From: Prorocentrum cordatum
Lineage: Eukaryota > Sar > Dinophyceae > Prorocentrales > Prorocentraceae
NCBI GenBank assembly: GCA_963575745.1
Contig: CAUYUJ010014002.1
Coordinates: 172,501-236,500 of the forward strand
DNA length: 64,000 nt
Reading direction: 5' to 3'
Shown: positions 9,975-20,006 of the stretch, piece by piece
Layout: every line of letters begins with the position of its first letter
How positions within the stretch are numbered: position 1 is the first letter of the stretch
The notes under the pieces: generated by a model
Told to the model about the DNA's origin: nothing
Seen by the model: only the letters and a program-made list of their open reading frames with translations
Databases searched by the model: none
Program-made: the position numbers and the translations under genes

Positions 9975-10616
9975 CCGCCACGAAAGGTATCAATGTGTAA
10001 TCCGCCACGCAAGCAAGCAATGCCTTTAATGTGCCGCCCGCCCGCCCGACAAAAGGAATCAGCTTGCAGTCCGCCACAATAGTAATCAACTTGTCATCCG
10101 CTGCCAAATTGAATCATTTTATTATCCGCCACCAAAGCAATCAATGCATTTAATGTCCCGCCCGCCTGCCCGACCAGAGAAATAAGTTTGTAATCCGCTG
10201 CCAAAGGGAATCCACTTGTAATTCACCACGCAAGCAATCATTGACTTTAATGTCCCGCCCGCCCGCCCGACAAAAGGAATCAATGTGTAATCTGCCACAG
10301 TGCGAATCAGTTTGCCATCCGCCGCGCAAGCAATCAATGCCTTTAATGTCCCACCCGCCCGCCCGACCAAAAGAACCAGTTGATAATCCACCACAAGGGG
10401 AATCTACTCGTAATCCGTTACCAACGGGAAGCAATTGGCAATCCACCACACAGGCAATCAATGCCTTTAATGTCGCGCCCGCCCGCCCGACTAAAGGCAT
10501 CAATTTGTAATCTGCTACAAAGGGGAATCAATCTGTAATCCGCCGCCAAAGCAATACATGCATTTAATGTCCCGCCCGCCCGCCCGACCAAAGGAAGAGT
10601 TTGTAATCCGCAATAA
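9975..10616. repeat. Tandem repeat, six copies of ~95-125 bp
   Basis: Each unit carries gcaagcaatcaatgccttta, then atgtcccgcccgcccgcccg, then accaaaaggaatca and taatccgccac. The CCCGCCCGCC core starts at about 10034, 10157, 10254, 10352, 10477 and 10571, so unit length alternates between ~97 and ~124 bp. It gives meaningless GRAGG-type open frames on the minus strand. Confidence 0.9.
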
Positions 10617-10621
10617 AAGGG

Positions 10622-10806
10622 CGACCCCTAGAGCCTACCTCTGGGGCTACCCTAAGGCTCATTATAGGGCTTACCCCTAGGGCTACCCTAGGGCTACCCC
10701 TAGGGCCTACCCCTAGGGCTACCCTAGGGCTACCCCTAGGGCCTACCCCTAGGGCTACCCTAGGGCTGCCCTAGGGCCTACCCCTAGAGCTACCCTGGGG
10801 CTAAGT
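10622..10806. repeat. CCTAGGG-type short tandem array, right copy
   Basis: Same short unit and orientation as 7173-7320 (gggctacccctagggcctac and variants). Together the two arrays bracket a 3.6-kb block that holds the LINE-like remnant and the ~100-bp tandem repeat. Confidence 0.9.
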
Positions 10807-10817
10807 CCGCAGAGTTC

Positions 10818-10910
10818 TGAGGAGGAGGAGGAGGAGGAGGAGGAGGAGGGGGAGGAGGAGGAGGAGGAGGAGGAGGAGGAGGAGGAGGAGGAGGAGGAGG
10901 AGGAGGGGGA
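10818..10910. repeat. GGA trinucleotide microsatellite
   Basis: Near-pure (GGA)n directly after the right CCTAGGG array. Confidence 0.97.
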
Positions 10911-10919
10911 CTCGTTCTA

Positions 10920-11790
10920 CATGCTTAGTCTTTCGTCATTTTCGGCCTCTGGGGGCCATTTTGGGCACCGGGGTGTCTCGAAACCGGCCCCGTGGTGAAG
11001 AACTGAACCGCTCTTCTCAAGACGCCGGAGGTCAGGGCTTCCCGAGCGCCCTGACTGCCCGTCGGTGGGCGGCGGCAGAGCCCCGCCTCGCCGCCTTTCA
11101 CAGCCCTCGCAGCCCTTCGGAAGCGAAAAGGCGAGAAAGCCAGAAACATGGGATCTCCTTAGGTTTCGGGCCGTTTTCTTTAGTTTCTCTGGGGCATCCG
11201 TGGACGGCTTGGGAGATTCCTGTCGTCGAGGGCTTGCTTTTGGCATCATGTGGGAGAGTCTTGGACGGCTGGGGGTATTTTGAAAGGCTCGTGGCATCAC
11301 CTTGGGGATGTCTGTGAGCTTCTGGAGCCGCGCGGGGTTCCGGAACCGCGCGGGGACCGCGCCAGACGCGCGGGGAGCGCGCGGGGAGTGAAAGCGTATC
11401 TGGGTGGCGAACCCCCCTGGGATCCCCCCCAGGATTCCCCCCCCGGGATCCCCACGGGTCCCCCCCCCGCCGGGGAAGGGACAAACGGAAAGGATTTCCC
11501 TTTGACGTGGTTACGGCGTGGGTCGATTTCCCTCAAGCCCGCTAGAGCACTGCAACGACAACGACGACGACGACGACCAGGACGAACGGCACAGCCCCTC
11601 ACACACGCCGACAGGGTCGGCGGATTTGTCTCGATGTTGCAACTTTTTCGCAACGACGGACCTCAGGTGTTGGCAGTGCCGCCCAAGAGGTGCCCTACCG
11701 ATAAACAGACAAGTGGCGACAGCGCGCAGGCTCTGCGGCGGCTCCGCGCCAGCAGCGCAGGCGCAGCCACCGGGACGCCCCCAAGGAGAG
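10920..11790. other. Non-coding, with a diverged copy of the CGGCCTC dispersed family
   Basis: The start (cattttcggcctctgggggcc at about 10938) belongs to the dispersed family described at 18287, 24590, 41326, 53510 and 56030. The rest, including a short ACG microsatellite near 11556, shows no gene. Confidence 0.45.
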
Positions 11791-11797
11791 ATTCCTG

Positions 11798-11825
11798 GGC
11801 CCTTGCTTGTATACAAGCAAGGGCC
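11798..11825. repeat. 28-bp perfect palindrome
   Basis: The axis lies between 11811 and 11812 in the centre GTATAC. Every one of the 14 base pairs matches, from ggccc at the left to gggcc at the right. It is followed within 70 bp by further complementary words (agtgtagttg at about 11831, caactac at about 11872), so the region could fold extensively. Confidence 0.9.
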
Positions 11826-12176
11826 GTATAAGTGTAGTTGCGGCTTCGGTAAGTACACTTGCATTTGCGACAACTACAGCCATAATTTTGATAAGGCGCT
11901 CAACTTTGCTAAACCGAAGTCGCTACGCCAGCACTGCCAGAACCCCGAAGCGAAACTGCCATCCCAGACATCCGACATCGCGTTTTTGTTCGCGGCGTGG
12001 CTCCCCAGATGTCTGGACCGACTCCCCGTGGCCGGCGTCTCCTCCTGAGCCCCTGCTCGACGGCCTCGAGGCCCGGCGAGGGCCCCCAGAGGGCGACGAT
12101 TGCCAAAAAGCCTCCCGTCGTGATTTGCTCGCGACGCCCATCAACAAAAGTTGCCCAATCCAACAGCGGCCACTGT

Positions 12177-12540
12177 GGTTCGGCGGCGAGCGGGGGGGGG
12201 AAGTGAGAAGGGGTGGGCCTTCTCAGAAGTCTCTGAAGCCCCCCCTGGCCTTCTGAGAAGTGTTCTGAGCTTTTCCCGACGACAGAGGCAAACAACCTCT
12301 CAGAAGGCGCGAGGGCTTCTGAGAAGTCCCGCCGCCTTCTGGAAGTCTCCGAGCGCGTTCCACTACTCCCAAAGTGCCTACTCGCAAACGTCCGAACTCC
12401 CATGTTCGCCTCGATGTAATCCATCGTAAATGTCCCACGGCGGATCCAAGCCGTTTGCGAGTAGTGACTTTGCGAGTAGCGGAACGCGCATGCCTAGAGA
12501 AGGCTTTCTCCTTCTCATTTCCCCCCCTCGCTCGCCACCG
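12177..12540. mobile_element. Fold-back element with GGCGGCGAGC-type ends and internal TTCT..AGAAG hairpins
   Basis: The left end (cggcgagcggggggggaagt at about 12183, then gagaagg) is inversely repeated at the right end (cttctcatttccccccctcg, then ctcgcc, about 12510-12536). Inside are many AGAAG/CTTCT words able to pair (about 12219-12345). A related element with the same ends is at 54988-55186, inside an RBR-gene intron, and a less complete relative lies near 56440-56575. No coding capacity. Confidence 0.65.
12353..12489. mobile_element. Nested 137-bp element with ~38-bp terminal inverted repeats
   Basis: Left 12353-12391 (gcgcgttccactactc, then ctactcgcaaacg) and right 12453-12489 (cgtttgcgagtag, then gagtagcggaacgcgc) are inverted repeats with only a few mismatches. 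The innermost 13 bp (CTACTCGCAAACG / CGTTTGCGAGTAG) and the outer 9 bp are perfect. It sits inside the larger fold-back element at 12177-12540. Confidence 0.75.
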
Positions 12541-12651
12541 AGTGATGCACCTCCCATCGTGTTTTTCCCCACATCCTGAGTGGGGTTCTTGTTTTCCCAG
12601 AACACCCTCTCCTTCCCACCCACCTCCCGCTCCATCTTCCATACAGCACAA

Positions 12652-12857
12652 TATTATGCCTACCACACACACCATACCATACCATAGTTCCTACCACACA
12701 TACCATACCATACCATACCATACCACACCATACGTACCATACCGTACCATACCATACCATGGCGTACCATAGCATACCATACCATATCACACCAATGCCA
12801 CACAGTACCATACCATACCATACCTCCAGTACCATTCCATACCACTCCATACCGAAA
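12652..12857. repeat. ACCAT pentanucleotide microsatellite
   Basis: Repeats of accat/accatacc with occasional variants. It passes directly into the first 77-bp tandem array, whose unit also begins with accatac. Confidence 0.95.
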
Positions 12858-13412
12858 ACCATACTATTTACATGGTTTCGTGCCCCTCCCACCCCTCCAG
12901 GGAGGCCCCGCCTGAGCGAGGAGGGTATCGGAATACCATACTATTTACATGGTTTCGTGCCCCTCCCACCCCTCCAGGGAGGCCCCGCCTGAGCGAGGAG
13001 GGTATCGGAATACCATACTATTTACATGGTTTCGTGCCCCTCCCACCCCTCCAGGGAGGCCCCGCCTGAGCGAGGAGGGTATCGGAATACCATACTATTT
13101 ACATGGTTTCGTGCCCCTCCCACCCCTCCAGGGAGGCCCCGCCTGAGCGAGGAGGGTATCCGAAAACCATACTATTTACATGGTTTCGTGCCCCTCCCAC
13201 CCCTCCAGGGAGGCCCCGCCTGAGCGAGGAGGGTATCGGAAACCATACTATTTACATGGTTTCGTGCCCCTCCCACCCCTCCAGGGAGGCCCCGCCTGAG
13301 CGAGGAGGGTATCGGAAAACCATACTATTTACATGGTTTCGTGCCCCTCCCACCCCTCCAGGGAGGCCCCGCCTGAGCGAGGAGGGTATATCCGAAAACC
13401 ACACTATTTACC
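12858..13412. repeat. 77-bp tandem repeat, array A (about 7 copies)
   Basis: Unit: accatactatttacatggtt, then tcgtgcccctcccacccctc, then cagggaggccccgcctgagc, then gaggagggtatcgga. Copies are almost identical. Each contains ACCAT..ATGGT as a small inverted repeat. Since 77 is not a multiple of 3, the frame rotates from copy to copy, and the repeated short ORFs are artefacts. Confidence 0.97.
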
Positions 13413-13520
13413 TAACAGCGAAGACTGATAGGTTTCTAGTGGTGTCAAAAGAGAGCAGCAGATGACTCCACAGGGGGGTCTGGGCGGGTGCCGGACAGGG
13501 TGCCGCAGAAGTCGTTTTAA

Positions 13521-13877
13521 GCCAACAGTCACACACTTCGTGCTATTCGACCTCCCAGAACTCCATTCCCGGGCCACATTTTGGATGCCCGGAGCCAACT
13601 GTAGGCCACTTCGTGCTCTTCGAGTTCCCAGAACTCCATTCCCGGGCCACATTTTGAATGCCCGGAGCCAACTGTAGGCCACTTCGTGCTCTTCGAGTTC
13701 CCAGAACTCCATTCCCGGGCCACATTTTGGATGCCCGGAGCCAACTGTAGGCCACTTCGTGTCTTCGAGTTCCCAGAACTCCATTCCTGGGCATGATTTT
13801 GAATGCCCGGAGCCAACTGTAGGCCACTTCGTGTTCTTCTAGTTCCCAGAACTCCATTCCTGGGCCACATTTTGAAT
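13521..13877. repeat. ~73-bp tandem repeat (4-5 copies)
   Basis: Unit includes ccacttcgtgctcttcgagt, then tcccagaactccattcccgg, then gccacattttgaatgcccgg and agccaactgtagg. The ccactt marker recurs at about 13606, 13679, 13752 and 13824. Confidence 0.95.
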
Positions 13878-14215
13878 GCTGAGGCAGGCTGATGCTGCGG
13901 CCGAGGCAGGCTGAGGCTGAGGCAGGCTGAGGCTGAGGCCGAGGCTGAAGGCAGACTGAGGCTGAGGCTGAAGCAGACTGAGGCTGAGGCTGAGGCAGGC
14001 TGAGGCTGAGGCTGAAGCAGGCTGATGCTGAGGCAGGCTGAGGCTGAGGCTGAGGCTGATGCAGGCTGAGGCTGAGGCAGGCTGAGGCTGAGGCCGAGGC
14101 TGAAGGCAGACTGAGGCTGAGGCTGAAGCAGGCTGAGGCTGAGGCTGAGGCAGGCTGAGGCTGAGGCAGGCTGAGGCTGAGGCTGAGGCAGGCTGAGGCT
14201 GAGGCTGTGACTGCG
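13878..14215. repeat. GGCTGA hexanucleotide minisatellite
   Basis: Tandem ggctgaggctgaggca units with sporadic aag and gat variants. It causes a spurious Ser/Leu/Pro/Gln frame on the minus strand. Confidence 0.97.
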
Positions 14216-14361
14216 ACTGCCGTTGCCGCTGCGACTGTCATCGCGAATGCGACTACGACTGCGAGAACAGCAGAATTCTACAACTTGATTTTCATCTGAA
14301 TCTTAAGGGAATGCTTTCAGATATGCTTCTACACATCGCTGTTAGGTTGCTTTGCCGGGAT

Positions 14362-14955
14362 AATTACATGGTTTCGTGCCCCTCCCACCCCTCCAGGGAG
14401 GCCCCGCCTGAGCGAGGAGGGTATCCGAAAACCATACTATTTACATAGTTTCGTGCCCCTCCCACCCTCCAGGGAGGCCCCGCCTGAGCGAGGAGGGTAT
14501 CGGAAAACCATACTATTTACATGGTTTCGTGCCCCTCCCACCCCTCCAGGGAGGCCCGCCTGAGCGAGGAGGGTATCGGAAAACCATACTATTTACATGG
14601 TTTCGTGCCCCTCCCACCCCTCCAGGGAGGCCCCGCCTGAGCGAGGAGGGTATCGGAATACCATACTATTTACATGGTTTCGTGCCCCTCCCACCCCTCC
14701 AGGGAGGCCCCGCCTGAGCGAGGAGGGTATCGGCAAACCATACTATTTACATGGTTTCGTGCCCCTCCCACCCCTCCAGGGAGGCCCCGCCTGAGCGAGG
14801 AGGGTATCGGCAAACCATACTATTTACATGGTTTCGTGCCCCTCCCACCCCTCCAGGGAGGCCCCGCCTGAGCGAGGAGGGTATCGGAAAACCATACTAT
14901 TTACATGGTTTCGTGCCCCTCCCACCCCTCCAGCGTCGCGAGGAGGGCATCAAGA
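14362..14955. repeat. 77-bp tandem repeat, array B (about 8 copies)
   Basis: Same unit and orientation as array A, separated from it by two unrelated satellites and ~150 bp of AT-richer DNA. The last copy breaks off after ctccag at about 14934. The sharp copy-to-copy identity suggests recent homogenisation. Confidence 0.97.
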
Positions 14956-15159
14956 AAATGGGTCCCACGAAACCGTTAATCTCTTTATGTGGGGAACTCC
15001 GTTAGCATAATTTCTGCCACGCCGCGGAGAGGGGGGAGGTCGGGGCATCCCTTGTCCGAGGATCGGCCCCCCCCGGTGGCCGGAAATAGTGCCCACGACC
15101 GCCCAGCGCGAGGACGGCAGCGTCGGCGAGAGGAGGGGGGATAATGATTTTTGGGAAAA

Positions 15160-15495
15160 GAAGGAGGAGGAGGAGGAGGAAGAGGAGGAGGAGGAGGAGG
15201 AGGAGGAGGAGGAAGAGGAGGAGGAGGAGGAGGAGGAGGAAGAAGAAGAAGAAGAAGAGGAGGAGGAGGAGAGAGAGGAGGAGAGGTGGGGAGGAGTAGA
15301 AAAGGAGGAGGAGGAGGAGGAGGAGGAGGAGGAGGAGGAGGAGCATGAGGAGGAGGAGGAGCAGGAGGAGGAGCAGGATGAGAGAGGACGAGCAGGATGA
15401 GAGAGGAGGAGGAGCAGGATGAGAGAGGAGGAGAGGTGGGGGAGGAGGAGGAGGAGGAGGGGGACGAGGAGGAGGAGGAAGGGGAGGAGGACCAG
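15160..15495. repeat. GGA/GAA trinucleotide microsatellite
   Basis: Long purine-only tract on the plus strand. It generates poly-Glu and poly-Gly (plus) and poly-Ser/Leu/Pro (minus) open frames that are not genes. Confidence 0.97.
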
Positions 15496-15634
15496 TGTAA
15501 ACCCAAGACCCATCAACGCTACTGCAGCAGACCCTCCCTCCAAGGTCCCGCTTCACAGGCCCCTGCAAGGATTCATTTGCATTGAGGGAAGTGCCCCGTT
15601 GAAAGACTAGCATTTGAAACTTTTGCACTGCCAG

Positions 15635-16112
15635 TGCACCATTCCTGGGGCTTCAGCGCCGCGATTCACCGTTACTGTTGTCTTGACGATGCTGAATCGC
15701 GCCAGAACGCCATTCCTGGGACTTCAACGCGGCGAATCAAGATACGTGTAGCGCCTTGACAGTCCGACATCGTTCCAGCATACCATTTCTGTTTTTGGGA
15801 CCATGATATGGTTTCAAGTTGTTGTAAACTCTCAAGACGAGTGTGCGCGCCGCCAAGCCGAGATCCACATTTTGAAGTGGAGCCGCCCTCCGACCGTAAA
15901 ACTCTTGCAGCTGCTTCAAACGAATGTGCGCGGCGCTAAGACGAACGCCACAGCTTGAGAGCGGATCGTCCTCCATCCGTGCGATTCTCTTGCAAATGTT
16001 TAAGCGAATGCGCGCGGCGCTAAGGCGAACGTCACCCATTGAAAGTGGTCCGCCCTCCATACGTGAATCTCGTGTCAATGTGTCAAACGAATGTGCGTGG
16101 CGCTAAGGCGAG
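15635..16112. repeat. Two short degenerate tandem repeats (~72 bp, then ~83 bp)
   Basis: 15635-15780 holds two to three copies around cattcctggg(g/a)cttca. 15840-16112 holds four copies around aaacgaatgtgcgcggcgct, then aag, at about 15840, 15920, 16002 and 16085. No gene. Confidence 0.7.
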
Positions 16113-16149
16113 GAACTGGCCTCAGGGCGCGACAGGGAGGATTTATGTG

Positions 16150-16271
16150 ACAGGAAAGGAAAGGCGGCGAAGAAGGAAGAGGAAGAGGACCAGGACGAGG
16201 AAAAGGAGGAGGAGGAGGCGCAGGGGGAGAGAAGGATTGGGAAGGATGATGATGCTGATGATGATGATGAC

Positions 16272-16317
<46 letters not shown>

Positions 16318-16725
16318 CTGATGATGATGATGAGGAGGAGGAGGATTAGGAGGAGGAGGAGGAGGAGATAGAGGAGGAGGAGGAGGAGGAGGAAGAGGAG
16401 GAGGAGGATGATGAGGAGGAGGGGGGGAGAGGAGGAGGAGGAGGGAGGAGGAGGAGGAGGAGGAGGAGGAGGAGGTACGTGAAAGAGGAGGAGGAGGAGG
16501 AGAACGAGGACGAGGAGGAGGGAAGAGGAGGAGGATGAGGAGGAGCATGAACAAAGAGGAAGAGGAGGTGGAGGAGGAGGAGGAGGAGGAGGAGGAGAAG
16601 GGGGAGGAGGAGAATGAGAACGAGGACGAGGACGAGGACGAGATGGAGGAGGACGGGAGGAGGAGGAGGAGGACGGGAGAAGGAGGAGGAGAAGAAGGAG
16701 GAGGAGGAGAAGGAGGGAAGAGTTG
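16150..16725. repeat. GGA and GAT trinucleotide microsatellites
   Basis: Purine-rich GGA tract interrupted by a (GAT)n block at about 16242-16335. Confidence 0.97.
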
Positions 16726-17221
16726 GCTTGTCGTGGCCATCGTGGCCGCCGGGCGAGCCGCCAGGATGCGCGAGACCGAGGCGTAGACCTACGGCGCATG
16801 GTGCGGAGACCGAGGACGACGACGAGTGAGCTTTGTCCTGGCTTCACTAACTGCTTCTAGAGTCTAGAAAGGGCGCCGAGGGTGACTAAGATCGGGGCCT
16901 CCCAGACGGGGTCGGAGTGGATGGGGTCTGAGGATCGCGGCTCGATGTGGAGTCACATTTTCTGCACGTCGACGTCGTCGATGCATCGCCGACGTCGTCG
17001 ATGTATGGGCGATACATCGCCGATGCGGCGCAGTCATCTGACCCATCTACCCGCACCCTATCTACGAGGCCTCCATAAGAGGGAGGGGGGCTCTCGATTC
17101 ACCAGCGCCGTGTGCTCCTTGGCGAAGGCCTCGGGCGCTCCGCGCTGGCACACTTTTTCCGCCCAGGGCCAGTGAACATGTAACCCATCTGCCCAAACAT
17201 CAGGCAATGCCAGAGGGGGGT
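16726..17221. other. Non-coding, with CGATGCATCGCCGA palindromic words
   Basis: Around 16973-17035 are repeated tcgatgcatcgccgac / gatacatcgccgatg words, resembling the dispersed repeat at 23790-23930 and 52560-52680. No gene was recognised. Confidence 0.45.
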
Positions 17222-17400
17222 CATCGGACGGGGCCAGGACGAGGATAAGTCTGTGTCAGAGCGTTCCGGAACGCTCTCAGAGCGTCCCAGAGCGCTTTGA
17301 GAAGGCCGCGACGCCCGATACATCCTCCAGAACCGCCAGATCTCAGAGAGTCTCGATTTATTCTCACCAGAATTTCTCCTCGTCCTGGCTCCGTCCTGCA
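17222..17400 (+). repeat. AGAGCGTTCC dispersed repeat, copy 1
   Basis: Contains a perfect 20-bp palindrome (17258-17277), then agagcg, ccgcgacgcccgatacatcc, and ccagaaccgccagatctcag. The other copies are at 46757-46935 (same strand) and 24346-24515 (opposite strand). They share about 150 bp including the non-palindromic part. Confidence 0.8.
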
Positions 17401-18286
17401 TCACCACCAGGGAGGTCACAACCACTTCCTGGAAGTCGAGCGCCGAGGAGGAGAGAGGATCGAGGACCGAGGGGGCCTTGACCGTCTTCTGGGGCATCAC
17501 GGGGAGTCCCGCGTGATCCAGGGGGGCCGGATCCTGGAGTTGGTGGCGGTACCCCCGGCAACACACATTCCCGTGGCATTGCCGGGATCTGCTCACATAG
17601 GCGGACTACAGTGCCAGCCCCCTCCGTGAGGGAACGGGGTCGGCGACGCCATTTGGGACACGTGGCCTCTGCGAGCTAGGAGGTGTGAAGTGCTCGCCTT
17701 TCCCGACCCCTCCGCCTCCCCCCCTTGGTCCTCCTCCTTGTCCTCCTCATCCTGCCTTCATTGCGCCTTCTGTCCTCCTCCTTCCTCGTCACCCCCCTTC
17801 CCTCCTCCCTCCCTCAATCTTTCTCACATCCCTGTGTCCTTCCTCCTCAGTCCGCAGTCCTCCTTAAGGGCGAGTAATCCAGTCACCCGCCATCCCAAGG
17901 GCGAGTCAGTCAGTCGGTCAGTCAGTCAGTCCTCGTCCCTCCTCCTCCTACTTCCTCCCTCCCTCCTGCTCTTCTTCCCTCTGCGTTCGTTTACTCGTCC
18001 TCGTCCTCCTCCCCTGTCCCCTCCTCCAATCCTCCCCCTCCCCTCCTCCTCTTCCTCCCCCTCCCCCTCCTCCTCCTGCGTGACAGCCTCATGACTTAGC
18101 AGCTGGCTGTAGACGGAGCTCACCCAGCAGGGGCCGTCAGAATTTTCCGCTTTTCTGGGCGCATGCCCTGCAGGGAACGCCGCCCGCCTGGCCCTCGCCT
18201 GGCCCAGACAGGCCATCCTCAGACCTCTGGCGACACACTTCTCGGCGAAGGCTGAGGTACCGACCCAGACCCCCTCGCGATGTTAA
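17401..18286. other. No gene; pyrimidine-rich CCT tract
   Basis: 17685-18085 is CCTCCT-rich, with a gtcagtcagtcagtc run near 17908-17930. The flanks are unremarkable. Confidence 0.6.
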
Positions 18287-18640
18287 AAAAACACGACGTG
18301 AGTTTTTTCGTTACTTTCGGCATCCGGGGGCCCTTCCCGAGCCTCGGGACCGTCAAAAACGATTCAGGACGAAAAACCGGTCCCGGGGAAGGGGTCCAGA
18401 CTTCTGGGGGTCGACGTTGTGAAAAAATCACGACGTCGGGGGTCTGGGGATACCGGTACCCTTCCCTCGTTTTCCCTCTTTTTTGAGGGGCCTTCCTGGG
18501 AGGCCGTCGTCGCCGCGGCTGGATTCGCTTCGGAATCCTGGTCAGAACGCGCCCCGGGAGATATCCAGGGAGCAGTGGTATAGGTACCTTCTGGTTTCCC
18601 CAGACACGCTCGCTGGCGACTGATCTAAAGATCGCGCCGC
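18287..18640 (+). repeat. CGGCCTC dispersed family, long copy
   Basis: Contains cggcatccgggggcccttcc, then gggaccgtcaaaaacgattc, then aggacgaaaaaccggtcccg, then cgttgtgaaaaaatcacgac, and gtcgggggtctggg. It continues into a ~150-bp extension (gattcgcttcggaatcctgg, then tcagaacgc) that is also found after the copy at 56030-56330. A diverged relative follows at about 18650-18790. Confidence 0.75.
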
Positions 18641-18799
18641 TGACTTCTCGCCGTTTGCGGCCTCTGGGGGCGGCTGCTTGGGTCCTGGGGACCTTCAAGA
18701 GACTGCTCGGGATGAGGAGCCAGCCTCGGCGAAGGGTTCGAGGTATCCGATGGCGGCTCCCAGCGTCGAGTCGTCGAAGGTCTGGATCACAGTTCCTGG

Positions 18800-19190
18800 A
18801 TCCGTTTTCAGTGGCGCCAGCCCCTCGGCCGCCAGCGTTTGCCAGCCCGTTGTTAGGCAACGGCGACGCTGAGACCGAGGGGCCATTCTACAGACGGCAG
18901 CCGTGGCGCGATGGAAAACCTGTCACCTCGCACATGTCAGCATCGTTACTGTTGCCGCACTGACAGCGCCAGCGACTGGGGCCGATATTTCCGCCAAGGT
19001 TGTAGACTACGACCCCGTCGCGCGATTCAATATCGGCCTATTGGAACAACAGCAGACCGGGGATCACGCATTAAGGTTCCGAAAGCATGGAGCGCATAGC
19101 TTCCAGTAAAGAAGCGCGCGCAAATGATAACTGTTGTTTTGTTTACTCACTGATAGAAGCACAGCTCTCGTGACCGTGTCGCGCACTCTT
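18800..19190. other. No gene recognised
   Basis: Mixed-composition non-coding DNA between the dispersed repeats and the GT/CA microsatellites. Confidence 0.5.
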
Positions 19191-19204
19191 TGGGCTCGAA
19201 CAGG

Positions 19205-19622
19205 CCCGCCCCCCACACCAGCGACGTGTGTGTGTGCGTGTGTGTGCGTGTGTGTGTGTGTGCGTGTGTGTGCTTGTCATGTTGTAATTGTTGTGCTGCA
19301 AAAGAGCTGCTGCTGATGAGGACAGATACGCGCACACACATCCACGCACACGCACACACACACACACTCCCACACTCACAGTCACACTTACGCTCACACT
19401 GACATTGACACACACACACACACGCACTCACACTTACGCACTCACACACAGACGCACACAGACACAGACACAGACACAGACACAGATACAGACACAGACG
19501 CAGACACAGACACAGACACAGACACAGACACAGACACAGACACAGACGCAGACACAGACACAGACACAGACACAGACACACACGCACACCCACGCACACA
19601 GACACACCCACGCACACAGACC
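19205..19622. repeat. GT and CA/CAGA microsatellites
   Basis: (GT)n at about 19207-19272, then (CA)n and (ACAGAC)n from 19331 to 19620. Confidence 0.97.
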
Positions 19623-19827
19623 TGCAAAGGCTTGTCCTGCAGTGCAGAGGTGCGTCACCACTGCTGTGCGTCGCCACCTCCCGAGAGGAATCGAGGAGGG
19701 ACGAACACGAGGACCGGGGCGCTGTCCTGCGCTCGTGGCCTCACGAAGGGGGAGGGGTGGGGCGCCCTGCCCCCCCCCCCCTCCTCGAGGCGGAGGCGGC
19801 GCCCGGCACCCCGCCTTCCAATAAGAA

Positions 19828-20006
19828 GTCGAGCGTGTCCTTCTACAGGAGGCATATTCCACCATGGTCAAAGACTATTTGTTCTATTATTTGTTCTATT
19901 ATAGGGGGCGTTTTCTTGACTATTGTTGACCATTTTTGCGTATTTGCTCGTGGTCTTCTCTTTGTTATTCGTCCAAGCTCCGCCTGTAGGGGGGGACACG
20001 CCCGAC
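19828..20006. mobile_element. MITE of the GTCGGGC family, copy 1
   Basis: Left end gtcgagcgtgtccttctaca, then ggagg; right end ccgcctgtaggggg, then ggacacgcccgac. These are inverted repeats of about 25 bp with four or five mismatches. The inside is AT-rich and non-coding (179 bp in all). Same family: 23949-24097, 54302-54455 and a partial copy at 60862-60970. Confidence 0.75.

Noticed and set aside
9975-10616. Possible CRISPR-like array
   Set aside because: Units are ~97-125 bp and repetitive over nearly their whole length, with no short repeat plus unique spacers, in a eukaryotic setting.
12872-14871. Repeated 65-residue frames (MVSCPSHPSREAPP...)
   Set aside because: The same peptide appears once per 77-bp unit because the repeat length is not a multiple of three; satellite DNA, not genes.
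15160-16740. Long poly-Glu, poly-Gly, poly-Ser, poly-Pro and poly-Leu open frames
   Set aside because: They arise only from GGA/GAT trinucleotide repeats, are open on both strands, and have no non-repetitive protein sequence.
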